NCBI RefSeq assembly: GCF_000743575.1
Contig: NZ_JQGC01000033.1
Location: 62,001-126,000 of the forward strand
DNA length: 64,000 nt
Source of the DNA: Devosia riboflavina
GTDB taxonomy: Bacteria > Pseudomonadota > Alphaproteobacteria > Rhizobiales > Devosiaceae
Direction of reading: 5' to 3'
Shown: positions 33,591-43,757 of the stretch, in pieces
Layout: each line of letters opens with the position of its first letter
Position numbering within the stretch: the first letter of the stretch is position 1
Translations under genes and position numbers: made by a program
Notes under the pieces: generated by a model
Seen by the model: the letters and a program-made list of their open reading frames with translations, nothing else
What the model was told of the DNA's origin: nothing
The model's database searches: none

Positions 33591-35005
33591 TTCGCTTCCT
33601 CGCCCATCAGTGCACCAAGTTCGCCCGGCAGGGCGGCGGCCCATTGGGTGATGTTGCCAGCGCCGAGGCAAACGACATAGTCGCCGTCTTCAACGCGCGA
33701 GGCGACGAGTGCGGCGAGGTCTTCGGGCTTGTTCAACACGCGGGCATCGCGATGGCCGCGGGCGCGGATGCGGTTGACCAGCTCCTCGTGGGTCACGCCC
33801 GGCAGCGGCTGTTCGCCGGCAGCGTAGATTGGCGCGACGATGACGGTGTCGGCATCGTTGAAGCAGGCGGCGAAGTCGTCGAAGAGATCGTGGACGCGGC
33901 TGAAGCGGTGCGGCTGGACCACGGCGACGACATCGCGGCGGGCCGACTGGCGCGCGGCCTTGAGCACGGCGGCGATTTCGACCGGGTGGTGACCATAGTC
34001 GTCGATGACGGTGACGCCGCCGACTTCGCCGGTCTTGGTGAAGCGACGCTTCACACCGGTAAAACCCTTGAGTCCCCTACGGATGGCTTCGGCGGGAACG
34101 TGGAGCTGATCGGCGACGGCAATGGCGGCCGTGGCGTTGAGAGCGTTGTGGATGCCCGGCATGGGCAGTTCCAAGCCGTCGATGCGGAGCTGCGTCTGGC
34201 GGATGCGGTCGCGGATTTCGACGGAAAAATGCTGGACGCCGTCGCGGTTCTCGATATCGAGCAGGCGCACATCGGCCTGCGGATTGCGGCCATAGGTGAT
34301 GACGCGGCGATCACGGATTTCGCCAACCAGCGACTGCACCTCGGGGTGATCGAGGCACATCACGGCAAAGCCGTAGAAGGGCACGTTTTCGACGAACTGG
34401 TGGAAGGCCTTTTTCACGCCTTCGAAGTCGCCGTAGTGATCGAGGTGCTCGGGATCGATATTGGTGACGATAGCGACGTCGGCGGGCAGCTTGATGAAAG
34501 TGCCGTCGGATTCGTCGGCTTCAACCACCATCCATTCCCCTGCCCCGAGGCGCGCATTGGTGCCATAGGCGTTGATGATGCCGCCATTGATGACGGTGGG
34601 ATCGAGATTGCCGGCATCGAGGAGCGTCGCGACGAGGGTGGTCGTCGTGGTCTTGCCGTGCGTGCCGCCGATGGCGATGGCGGTCTTGAAGCGCATGATC
34701 TCGGCGAGCATTTCGGCGCGACGCACGATGGGCAGAGCGCGGGCGCGGGCTTCGACCAGTTCGGGATTATCGCGCTTGATGGCGGAAGACACGACGACGA
34801 CTTCGGCTTTGCCGAGATTGTCACCGCTCTGGCCGATTTCGACCTTGATGCCCATGTCGCGCAGGCGCTGGACATTGGGATTGAGCGAGGCGTCGGAGCC
34901 CTGGACCGTATAGCCCTGGTTGTGCAGGATTTCGGCAATGCCGCTCATGCCGATGCCGCCGATGCCGATAAAGTGGACCGGGCCGATATTGCGGGGCATT
35001 TTCAT
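33587..35005 (-). CDS. murC: UDP-N-acetylmuramate--L-alanine ligase
   Basis: A 472-residue Mur ligase: N-terminal dinucleotide-like domain (HFIGIGGIGMSGIAEIL), ATP loop IGGTHGKTTTT (about 112-121), the central domain with NIDPEHLDHYGDFEGVKKAF and the C-terminal domain from about 330 (RRFTKTGEVGGVTVIDDYGHHPVEI). It adds L-alanine to UDP-MurNAc in the cytoplasm. Both ends overlap neighbours by four bases (murG upstream, ddl downstream). Confidence 0.96.
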   Translation of the reverse strand: MKMPRNIGPVHFIGIGGIGMSGIAEILHNQGYTVQGSDASLNPNVQRLRDMGIKVEIGQSGDNLGKAEVVVVSSAIKRDNPELVEARARALPIVRRAEMLAEIMRFKTAIAIGGTHGKTTTTTLVATLLDAGNLDPTVINGGIINAYGTNARLGAGEWMVVEADESDGTFIKLPADVAIVTNIDPEHLDHYGDFEGVKKAFHQFVENVPFYGFAVMCLDHPEVQSLVGEIRDRRVITYGRNPQADVRLLDIENRDGVQHFSVEIRDRIRQTQLRIDGLELPMPGIHNALNATAAIAVADQLHVPAEAIRRGLKGFTGVKRRFTKTGEVGGVTVIDDYGHHPVEIAAVLKAARQSARRDVVAVVQPHRFSRVHDLFDDFAACFNDADTVIVAPIYAAGEQPLPGVTHEELVNRIRARGHRDARVLNKPEDLAALVASRVEDGDYVVCLGAGNITQWAAALPGELGALMGEEAK

Positions 35006-36117
35006 GAGGCGGATTCCAATGTGCTTGTGCCCTGGCCGGCCAGGCTTTCAGCGAGGTCGGCGAGCTTTTCAACGGCGCGGGGCTGACCGAGGGCCTGAGC
35101 AGCCTTGCCAGCCTTGCTAAGGCTAGTCGGGTCGGTAAACAGTGCTTCGAGGCGAGTGGCAAGCGATTGCGGCGAAAGCGCGGCTTGTTCCATCACCCAG
35201 CCGCCGCCGCCCGCTTCAACCACAAGAGCATTGTTCTTCTGGTCAGCATCGAGCGCGCCAGGCAGCGGAATGAGGATCGAGGGGCGGCCAATGACGGTCA
35301 ATTCGGCGATGGTCGAGGCGCCGGAGCGGCCAATGACGAGGTGGCTTTGCGCGATGCGCTCGGGCAGATCGGTGAAAAAGGGCGCGAGTTCGACGCTGGT
35401 GCGCGACTGGCGATAGGTTTTCGTCACACGGTCGAGGTCTTCGCTGCGCACCTGCTGGACGATGCGGAGGCGCGAACGCAGGGCATCGGGCAAGAGCGTA
35501 ATGGCTTCGGGCACGACGTCCGAAATGGCGCGGGCACCCTGGCTGCCGCCGAAGACGACGAGATTGATCGGGCTGGTCGCGGACAGTTCGGGAAACGGGC
35601 TCGCCGCAATGGCGCGCACGCGATCGCGGACCGGATTGCCGGTAAGAACCTTTTCGAGGCCCTGATCGTCGGCGAAACGAGTCTTGGCAAAGCTCAGGGC
35701 CAAAACGTCGGCAAAGCGGCTGAGGGCGCGATTGGCGCGACCCATGACGGCGTTCTGCTCGTGGAGGATGCCCGGGATACTGAGGAGGCTTGCTGCGATG
35801 AAGGGCGGAAAGGTTGGATAACCGCCAAAGCCGATCACAGCGTCAGGGCGCAGCGCGCGCAAAATGCCGAAGGACTTTGCGACGCCCTTGGCAATCGTAA
35901 AACTCGCGCCGGCAAACTTGAAGGGATTGGTGAGGCTCGGCGTGGCCGACGGCACCATGTGGATGCGGCGGGCCGGGAAATCCTGGCCATAGCCTTCGAC
36001 GCGATGGTCGGTCATCAGCTCGACGGCATGGCCACGCCGGATCAGTTCCTGCGCGAGCGCCATGGCGGGGAAGAGATGGCCGCCGGTACCGCCGGCCATA
36101 AGGACAAAAGTCTTCAT
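35002..36117 (-). CDS. murG: Undecaprenyl-PP-MurNAc-pentapeptide GlcNAc transferase
   Basis: A 371-residue GT28 glycosyltransferase: the LMAGGTGGHLFPAMALAQEL loop at the N-terminus, VIGFGGYPTFPPFIAASLLSIPGILHEQNAVMGRANR, and the C-terminal UDP-GlcNAc site VVFGGSQGARAISDVVPEA and VIGRSGASTIAELTVIGRPSILIPLP. It makes lipid II on the inner face of the membrane. ATGA overlaps with ftsW upstream and murC downstream mark tight coupling. Confidence 0.96.
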   Translation of the reverse strand: MKTFVLMAGGTGGHLFPAMALAQELIRRGHAVELMTDHRVEGYGQDFPARRIHMVPSATPSLTNPFKFAGASFTIAKGVAKSFGILRALRPDAVIGFGGYPTFPPFIAASLLSIPGILHEQNAVMGRANRALSRFADVLALSFAKTRFADDQGLEKVLTGNPVRDRVRAIAASPFPELSATSPINLVVFGGSQGARAISDVVPEAITLLPDALRSRLRIVQQVRSEDLDRVTKTYRQSRTSVELAPFFTDLPERIAQSHLVIGRSGASTIAELTVIGRPSILIPLPGALDADQKNNALVVEAGGGGWVMEQAALSPQSLATRLEALFTDPTSLSKAGKAAQALGQPRAVEKLADLAESLAGQGTSTLESAS

Positions 36118-37280
36118 TCGGCGGGTGCAACCACGGCGCTGCGATAGGATGGAATGCCGGTAGTCATGCGCTCCTCGGGCTTTGTTCTTGTCATGGCCAG
36201 CATCAACCCCATGCCGAAGGCGACCGCAAGCATGGACGTGCCACCATAGGACACGAATGGCAGCGTCATGCCCTTGGGGGGAATCAGGTTGAGATTCACC
36301 GCGAGGTTGATGCCCGACTGCATGGCAAACTGGATGGCGATTGTGGAGGCGGCAAGGCGAGCAAACAGGCTCTGCTGGCGCTGCGCACCCATCATGGCGC
36401 GAAGCACGATGAAGGCGATGAGGCCAACGAGGGCCATGCAGAAGAGAATGCCGTATTCACCGGCAGCGGCGGAGAAGACATAGTCGGCGTGGGCGTCGGG
36501 GATGAGCTTTTTGGCCAGCGACTCGCCGGGACCGCGGCCGAACCACCCGCCTTCGGCGAGAGACTGCAGGGCGCGGTCGATCTGGTAGGTGTTGCCGCCG
36601 CCTTCGGGGTTGAGGAAGGTATCGATACGGCGGGCGAAGTGCGGGAAAAAGGCATAGGCGCCGACGAGGAGGCCGCCGGCAGCGCCGGCGAGGCCGAAGA
36701 TGATCCACCAGGAAATGCCCGAGAGGAACAGCAGTACGGCCCAGGTGGCGAGGATCAGCGCAGTCTGACCGATGTCGGGCTGCAGCAAGAGGCCAGCGAC
36801 GATGACCAGCATGAGCGCGGTGGCGATGAGGCGACCGGGCACGTTGCGGTGGATCATATATTCGGAAAAGAGCCAGGCGCCGATGACGGCGAAGGCGGGT
36901 TTTACGAATTCCGAGGGCTGCACGGACTGGCCGGCAAAGGACATCCAGCGGCGGGCGCCCTTCACTTCGGTGCCGAAACGGAGCGTGGCCCAGAGGAGGA
37001 TGGTCATGACGATCAGCGTGCCGAGGGCCGCGAAACGCGCTTGGCGGTGGCTGAGGAGCGAAGTGGCCAGCATGACCGGCACCGCAAGGGCGCAGAACAT
37101 GGCGTGGCGGATAACAAAATGCCATTCGTTGAGGCCGATGCGTTCGGCGACTGGAGGGCTGGCGGCAAGACTGAGGACCATGCCGCAGATGAGGAGCAGG
37201 ATCAGGCCCGAAAGCAATTCGCGGTCAATCGACCACCACCATTCGGCGAGGGGCGTTTTTTCGGCGCGGGAGAACATCAT
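36114..37280 (-). CDS. ftsW: Peptidoglycan polymerase FtsW
   Basis: A 388-residue SEDS-family membrane protein with about ten transmembrane helices. Signatures include RHAMFCALAVPVMLATSLLS, GARRWMSFAGQSVQPSEFVKPAFAV, the FGRGPGESLAKKLIPDAHADYVFSAAAGEYG loop and the closing GMTLPFVSYGGTSMLAVAFGMG. It polymerises septal glycan with the class B PBP FtsI. The start at 37280 (two adjacent ATGs) lacks a strong ribosome site. The frame stays open much further upstream, but only as a shadow of mraY and a repeat. murD, normally just upstream, is replaced by 239 non-coding bases. Confidence 0.93.
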   Translation of the reverse strand: MMFSRAEKTPLAEWWWSIDRELLSGLILLLICGMVLSLAASPPVAERIGLNEWHFVIRHAMFCALAVPVMLATSLLSHRQARFAALGTLIVMTILLWATLRFGTEVKGARRWMSFAGQSVQPSEFVKPAFAVIGAWLFSEYMIHRNVPGRLIATALMLVIVAGLLLQPDIGQTALILATWAVLLFLSGISWWIIFGLAGAAGGLLVGAYAFFPHFARRIDTFLNPEGGGNTYQIDRALQSLAEGGWFGRGPGESLAKKLIPDAHADYVFSAAAGEYGILFCMALVGLIAFIVLRAMMGAQRQQSLFARLAASTIAIQFAMQSGINLAVNLNLIPPKGMTLPFVSYGGTSMLAVAFGMGLMLAMTRTKPEERMTTGIPSYRSAVVAPAE

Positions 37281-37295
37281 GTGGCTGGGCCGGCT

Positions 37296-37328
37296 ACTCG
37301 GTACAAACTGCAGACAATTGTACCGAGT
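37296..37328. promoter_or_regulatory. Long inverted repeat just upstream of ftsW
   Basis: Perfect 11-base arms ACTCGGTACAA (37296-37306) and TTGTACCGAGT (37318-37328) around an 11-base centre containing CTGCAG. It ends 16 bases before the ftsW start. It could be an operator or an RNA hairpin affecting ftsW translation. I see no second copy in the window. Confidence 0.5.
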
Positions 37329-37418
37329 GGTGGTTACCGATTTGGTAAGGGATTTCGCGTTTTGCGAGTCAGGCGCTGGAAAGCCTGTGTGAGTTTGGGG
37401 CGAAGAATTGCCCCAATT

Positions 37419-37495
37419 GTCGTCACCACCGGGCTTGTCCCGGTGGTCCATGCGGAGGCGAGATGGATTGCCGGGACAAGCCCGGCAATGACGAC
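37419..37495. repeat. Palindromic repeat, family A copy 1 (mraY-ftsW gap)
   Basis: A 77-base element with ends GTCGTCACC and TGACGAC and two hairpins (CACCGGGCTTGTCCCGGTG and TTGCCGGGACAAGCCCGGCAA) around a GATGG spacer. The copy at 61723-61799 has the same length and layout. It occupies the place where murD is expected. Confidence 0.8.
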
Positions 37496-37519
37496 TGAGG
37501 AAGTGGCGAGGATCGCTTG

Positions 37520-38605
37520 TTAACGCAGCTTGAGGCTCGAAAGACCGATCAGCGCCAGGACGAAGGAGATGATCCAGAACCGAATAACGACCTGGCTTTC
37601 GGTCCAGCCGAGGTGTTCGAAATGGTGGTGTATCGGCGCCATTCGGAAGACGCGTTTGCCGGTCAAACGGAACGAGGTCACCTGCACGATCACCGAGACG
37701 GTTTCGAGCACGAAGAGGCCGCCGATGATGCCGAGGACGATTTCGTGCTTGGTGGCGACGGCGATGGTGCCGAGGGCGCCGCCGAGGGCCAGCGAGCCCG
37801 TATCGCCCATGAAAATCTGGGCCGGCGGGGCGTTGAACCAGAGGAAGCCGAGGCCGGCGCCGATCAGCGCGCCGCAGACGACGGCGAGTTCGGCCGTGCC
37901 GGGGACGGCGTTGAGCAGCAGGTAATCGGCATAGTTTTGGCTGCCGACGAGATAGGCGATGAAGCCGAAGCAACCGGCCGCGACCATGACCGGTACGATC
38001 GCAAGACCATCGAGACCGTCGGTGAGGTTGACCGAGTTTCCGGCCGCAACCACGACGAAGCCGCCGAAGAGAATGTAGAAATAGCCGAGATTGACCGCCA
38101 GGTCCTTCACGAAGGGGAAGAGCAGCGAGGTGCCGTAGGAACCGGCGGCGAGCTGGGAAATGGCGAAGGCGGCGATACAGCCGATGATGGCTTCGAGAAG
38201 CAGACGCTGCTTCGAGCCAAAACCCTTGTGGCTCATACGCTTGACCTTGAGATAGTCGTCGTAAAAGCCGATGGCGCCAAAACCGATGGTGACGAAGAGC
38301 ACCACCCAGACATAGCCATTGGAAAGGTTCGACCACAGCAGGGTCGAAATGACGGCGCCCGAAAGGATCATGAGCCCGCCCATGGTGGGCGTGCCCTTCT
38401 TGGTGAGGAGATGCGTCTGCGGGCCATCTTCGCGGATCGGCTGGCCCCTGCCCTGCTTGAGACGCAGCAGCGCGATCATGCCCGGACCGAACATGAAGAC
38501 GAAGAACAGGGCTGTGATCATCGCCCCCGCGGTGCGGAAGGTGATGTAGCGGAAGACGTTGAACGCGGCGAGGGAGTCACCCAACTGGCCGAGAAAATAG
38601 AGCAT
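37520..38605 (-). CDS. mraY: Phospho-MurNAc-pentapeptide translocase
   Basis: A 361-residue polyprenyl-phosphate transferase with ten predicted transmembrane helices. Catalytic landmarks are QTHLLTKKGTPTMGG, FYDDYLKVKR (Asp pair), NSVNLTDGLDGLA (Asp/Asn) and FRMAPIHHHFEHLGWTESQVVIRFWIIS (His cluster). It forms lipid I at the inner membrane. Twenty-seven bases separate it from murF. The gene ends where murD would normally begin. Confidence 0.96.
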   Translation of the reverse strand: MLYFLGQLGDSLAAFNVFRYITFRTAGAMITALFFVFMFGPGMIALLRLKQGRGQPIREDGPQTHLLTKKGTPTMGGLMILSGAVISTLLWSNLSNGYVWVVLFVTIGFGAIGFYDDYLKVKRMSHKGFGSKQRLLLEAIIGCIAAFAISQLAAGSYGTSLLFPFVKDLAVNLGYFYILFGGFVVVAAGNSVNLTDGLDGLAIVPVMVAAGCFGFIAYLVGSQNYADYLLLNAVPGTAELAVVCGALIGAGLGFLWFNAPPAQIFMGDTGSLALGGALGTIAVATKHEIVLGIIGGLFVLETVSVIVQVTSFRLTGKRVFRMAPIHHHFEHLGWTESQVVIRFWIISFVLALIGLSSLKLR

Positions 38606-38632
38606 GCTCTCTAAAAATCCTGATTGGGCGGT

Positions 38633-40021
38633 TTAGCGCTGTTCAAACTTGTCTTTGATGGCGGCGACAAGGCGAGAAAGCCCCACGCCGTTGGACCCTT
38701 TGACCATAACTGCATCCCCATAGGCAAGCGCGGCAAGCAGTTCGGGCATGGCTTGTTCAACACTTGTGAAATGCCGGGAAAACAGGGTTTTGGGCAGCGC
38801 TTCGGCAAGCCGCGCCATATTGGCGCCCACGAGATAGACCTGGTCGGCGCCGCTGCTGCGCACCGTGTCGGCAAGGCCGGCATGGAGCGCGGGACCGGCT
38901 TCGCCCAGTTCGAGCATGTCGCCAAGGACCACGACCTTCTTGCCATCGGGCGCGGAAACCGAGCCGAAGACATCGAGGGCGGCTGTCATCGAGGCGGTAT
39001 TGGCATTGTAGCTTTCGTCGATGAGCAGCAGCGGTTTGTCTTTTGATCCCAGATGGATACGCTGACCGCGGCCGGGCTGCGGACCGAAGCCGGCGAGCGC
39101 GCGGAGGGCGATTTCCGGCGCAACGCCGACAAGGCTGGCGACGGCCAAGGCAGCAGTGGCATTGCTCAGCATGTGGCGGCCGGCGACGCCGATGGTGAGG
39201 GCATGGCTGACATCGCCGTTGAGGACGGTCGCGAAGCTGCGGTCACCGGCAGTTTCGGCATCAAGGATCTGCCAGTCGGTGCCGCGGGCAAAGCCGAAGG
39301 TGACGACATTTATTCCTGCCGTCCGAGCCAATTCGAGGAGAAGGTCGATCTGCGGGTGATCGGCATTGATGACGGCGGTACCGCCGGGTTCGATTCCCTC
39401 GAAAATCTCCGCCTTGGCGCGAGCGATGGCTTCAATACTGCCGAGCTTTTCGAGATGGGCGGGGGCGATGGTGGTGATGATGCCGATATGGGGGCGGACC
39501 AATTGGCTGAGGGGCCGGATTTCATTGGGCGCGTTCATGCCCATTTCGAAGACGCCGAACTGCGCCGTCTCGGGCATGCGGGCGAGCATCAGCGGCACGC
39601 CCCAGTGATTGTTGAAACTCTTGATGGAAGCGTGGGTTTCGCCTGATGCTTCGAAGACGATGCGGAGGGCTTCCTTGGTGGTGGTCTTGCCGACGCTGCC
39701 GGTGACGCCGACGATCAGCGCACGGCTGCGGGCACGGGCGGCACGGGCGAGGTCGACGAGGCCTTCGAGTGCGTCGGGGACGGTGATGCGCCCTGCCCCG
39801 GTGCCGCGACTGACAAGCGCTGCGGCGGCGCCATTGGCGAGGGCTGTTTCGACGAAATCGTGGCCATCGAAGCGATCGCCCTTGATGGCGACGAAGAGCG
39901 CATCGGGGCCGATTTCGCGGGAATCGATGGAGATGGAGCGGATGGCGTCGGCCTTGATGCCGTCGGCGCGGCCGCCGGTGGCGGTAAGGACGGCATCTAG
40001 GGTGTAGAGAGGTTGGGTCAT
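38633..40021 (-). CDS. murF: UDP-MurNAc-tripeptide--D-Ala-D-Ala ligase
   Basis: A 462-residue Mur ligase: N-terminal domain with ISIDSREIGPDALFVAIKGDRFDGHDF, ATP loop GVTGSVGKTTTKEA (about 105-118), FNNHWGVPLMLARMP, and C-terminal LLIDESYNANTASMTAALDVF. It completes the UDP-MurNAc pentapeptide. A GC-rich repeat and 173 non-coding bases separate it from murE, an interruption in an otherwise tight cluster. Confidence 0.96.
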   Translation of the reverse strand: MTQPLYTLDAVLTATGGRADGIKADAIRSISIDSREIGPDALFVAIKGDRFDGHDFVETALANGAAAALVSRGTGAGRITVPDALEGLVDLARAARARSRALIVGVTGSVGKTTTKEALRIVFEASGETHASIKSFNNHWGVPLMLARMPETAQFGVFEMGMNAPNEIRPLSQLVRPHIGIITTIAPAHLEKLGSIEAIARAKAEIFEGIEPGGTAVINADHPQIDLLLELARTAGINVVTFGFARGTDWQILDAETAGDRSFATVLNGDVSHALTIGVAGRHMLSNATAALAVASLVGVAPEIALRALAGFGPQPGRGQRIHLGSKDKPLLLIDESYNANTASMTAALDVFGSVSAPDGKKVVVLGDMLELGEAGPALHAGLADTVRSSGADQVYLVGANMARLAEALPKTLFSRHFTSVEQAMPELLAALAYGDAVMVKGSNGVGLSRLVAAIKDKFEQR

Positions 40022-40062
40022 GCTTCGGCTCTCACGCTGGCACCGTGTCGAACTCGATATGA

Positions 40063-40164
40063 CACCTCCCCCTTGACGGGGGAGGATGGGAGGGGGTGCC
40101 CACCACCCTATCGTTCAGGGGGCGCCATACCCCCTCCCCGACCCTCCCCGCAAGGGGGAGGGTG
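40063..40164. repeat. C/G-rich intergenic palindromic repeat, family D copy 2
   Basis: Related to the element at 15009-15113: CACCTCCCCCTTGACGGGGGAGG on the left and CCCTCCCCGCAAGGGGGAGGGTG on the right (each itself a hairpin) around a GGGGTGCCCACCACCC centre. It lies inside the division cluster between murE and murF. Confidence 0.65.
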
Positions 40165-40194
40165 AAGAAGGATAGAGCGCGCCCGGACTTCCCG

Positions 40195-41637
<1,443 letters not shown>

Positions 41638-41640
41638 GAA

Positions 41641-43377
41641 TCAATATCCTTCTGGAAAGATCCGCCGGACTTCTGGCGGAACGATCTGCTGATCAAGCAA
41701 ACCCTCAAAATCCGGGGCAATACCAAGCATGGGCGCGATGCGCTGCACAACCCTGCCGGTGACCGTGCCGGCATTCCAGCCGGCAGTGGTGCCGGACTGC
41801 GGGTTTTCGGCCTTGGGCTCGTCCACCATGATAACAAGCGCATAGCGCGGATTATCGAGGGGGAAGGCCGAGGCAAAAAAGTTGGTCACCTTGTTCGACG
41901 AATAGCGGCCGTCGACCACCTTTTCAGCGGTGCCGGTCTTGCCGCCGACGCGATAGCCCTGAGCGGCCTTGTTCATCTGCGAGCCCGAGCCGCCGGTCGA
42001 AATGGCGTTGAGGCGCATAAGATAGCGCATATAGGCGCTGGTCTGGGGCTGGATGACACGCTCATAGAGCGGTTCGGCCTCAGCCACGCTGCGCTTGTAG
42101 AGCGTCGGCGCGATATAATTGCCGCCGTTGACGAAGGCGGCATAAGCCGTGAGCATGTGGAGCGGAGAAACGGAAAGACCATGGCCGAAAGAGGCCGTGG
42201 CGGCGCCGACTTCCGATAGTTCCTTGGGAACGCTGGGGACACGCATTTCCGGCAGTTCGAACTGCACGCGCTCGTCGAATTTCATGCGGCTCAGGAAGGC
42301 GCGGTAGTTGTCCTTGCCCATAGCCTGCATCACGCGGATGGTGCCGATATTCGACGAGTACTTGTATACCTCGGGCAGGCTCAGGATGCGGTGCTTGCCG
42401 TGGAAATCGTCGATGGTATAGCGACCGAAGCGCACGCCATAACGAGCATCGAAGTCGTCAGTGATGCGGACCATGCCGCTATCGAGGGCTCCGGCCATGG
42501 TCACGGTCTTGAAGATCGAGCCGGGCTCGAAAATGCCCGATGTGACGCGGTTGAACGTGTCTTTCACCAGTGCCGAGGCCGGATCATTGGGATTGAAATC
42601 CGGCAGGGAAGCCAGAGCGACGATTTCACCGGTGTAAATATCCATCATCGCGCCAGCAGCGGCGATGGCCTGGTAGCGGGTCATGGCATCGGTCAGCTGG
42701 TCGTGCAGCACATGCTGCACGCGCATGTCGATGCTGAGTTCGACCGGGGTCAGCGCATTGCCGCGCGCGAGACCCAGCTCCTGCAGCAGCGCGATGGATT
42801 CGGTATCCATATGGCGCTCGATGCCGGCGATGCCCTGATTGTCCACATTGGTGGAGCCGAGGACATGGCTGGCCTCGTTCATGGCCGGGTAGAAGCGCTT
42901 GGATTCGGTGATGAAATCGATGCCCGGAATGCCGAGGCGCATGACCTGCTCTTCGATGGCCGGGGTCAGCTCCCGCTTGAGCCAGACAAAGCCCTTGTCG
43001 CCGGTGAGGCGGTTACGCAGCCATTCTTCGCTGAGATCGGGCAGCACGGTGCGCAGCTTGGTGACCGCCTCCTCGATATCGATGATGCGGCGCGGCTCGG
43101 CATAGAGCGAGGGCACGCGGATATCGACGGCCATTTCGAGGCCGTTGCGATCAAGAATCGGCGGGCGGGTCGCGGTGATGGCGTCGCGCGTCTGGCCTTC
43201 GATGGTCGTATCGGTTTCGACCATCCCGAGCTGGACAAGGCGGCCGCCAACGGCGCCGAAACCAAGCACCAGCGCCAGAATCATCCAGCGGATTCGGGCC
43301 TGGGTGAGATTGCCGCGCGCCTTGCGCACGCCGTCGAGGGAAATGGTAGGGACGAGACCGTCTGCAGTTATGGTCAT
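41641..43377 (-). CDS. ftsI: Septal class B penicillin-binding protein FtsI
   Basis: A 578-residue protein: short cytoplasmic tail, a transmembrane helix at about 31-48 (WMILALVLGFGAVGGRLVQL), a dimerisation/pedestal domain, and the transpeptidase domain. Active-site motifs are SIFK (S287, K290), SSN (341-343) and KTGT (480-483). It cross-links septal peptidoglycan in the periplasm with FtsW. The start overlaps the ftsL-like gene's stop (ATGA). Confidence 0.95.
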   Translation of the reverse strand: MTITADGLVPTISLDGVRKARGNLTQARIRWMILALVLGFGAVGGRLVQLGMVETDTTIEGQTRDAITATRPPILDRNGLEMAVDIRVPSLYAEPRRIIDIEEAVTKLRTVLPDLSEEWLRNRLTGDKGFVWLKRELTPAIEEQVMRLGIPGIDFITESKRFYPAMNEASHVLGSTNVDNQGIAGIERHMDTESIALLQELGLARGNALTPVELSIDMRVQHVLHDQLTDAMTRYQAIAAAGAMMDIYTGEIVALASLPDFNPNDPASALVKDTFNRVTSGIFEPGSIFKTVTMAGALDSGMVRITDDFDARYGVRFGRYTIDDFHGKHRILSLPEVYKYSSNIGTIRVMQAMGKDNYRAFLSRMKFDERVQFELPEMRVPSVPKELSEVGAATASFGHGLSVSPLHMLTAYAAFVNGGNYIAPTLYKRSVAEAEPLYERVIQPQTSAYMRYLMRLNAISTGGSGSQMNKAAQGYRVGGKTGTAEKVVDGRYSSNKVTNFFASAFPLDNPRYALVIMVDEPKAENPQSGTTAGWNAGTVTGRVVQRIAPMLGIAPDFEGLLDQQIVPPEVRRIFPEGY

Positions 43378-43757
43378 TCGATCCCCTCCAGTTCGAGAAT
43401 GGCATCAATCGGGTCGACGCCCGCATCGATGGCCAGGAAAAGCGCGTCCATGGCGGCGGTGTCGGGCTTGGCAGGGCGCATGGGCAGATCAGCAAAAGAG
43501 CCGAACTGTTCCTGCTGCACTTGGGTGACGCCCAGCTCGGCCTCGTGGCGGCGGACGATGGGTTCGACATAGCCGGGCTGATTCAGCACGGCCCAATCGG
43601 CCTTGAGCGTGGTCAGATCGTCTTCCTGTTCGGAAATATGAATCTGCAAGGCAGTGCGCTCGGCAGCGGTGCCTTCGATGGAGAATTTCAGCATATAGAC
43701 GCCCACCAGCATGACGATGCTGGTGCAGATCAGGAAAATATTGAGGCGCCGGATCAT
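43374..43757 (-). CDS. ftsL: FtsL-like cell division protein
   Basis: A 127-residue bitopic protein: MIRRLNIFLICTSIVMLVGVYMLKF forms the transmembrane anchor, followed by a heptad-like coiled coil (about 28-75, AERTALQIHISEQEDDLTTLKADWAVLNQP). The C-terminal tail is acidic and Ala/Pro-containing. Position between rsmH and ftsI, with four-base overlaps on both sides, makes FtsL the natural assignment; sequence conservation in this family is low. It would link FtsQ to FtsW/FtsI in the divisome. Confidence 0.85.
   Translation of the reverse strand: MIRRLNIFLICTSIVMLVGVYMLKFSIEGTAAERTALQIHISEQEDDLTTLKADWAVLNQPGYVEPIVRRHEAELGVTQVQQEQFGSFADLPMRPAKPDTAAMDALFLAIDAGVDPIDAILELEGIE

Noticed and set aside
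37281..37519. Possible remnant of murD
   Set aside because: I translated the interval in the expected direction and saw no Mur-ligase motif; only a repeat, an inverted repeat and a short hairpin are present.
37281..38336. N-terminal extension of the ftsW frame
   Set aside because: It reads through the repeat and antiframe of mraY, giving an Arg-rich peptide; FtsW proper starts at the ATG pair near 37280.
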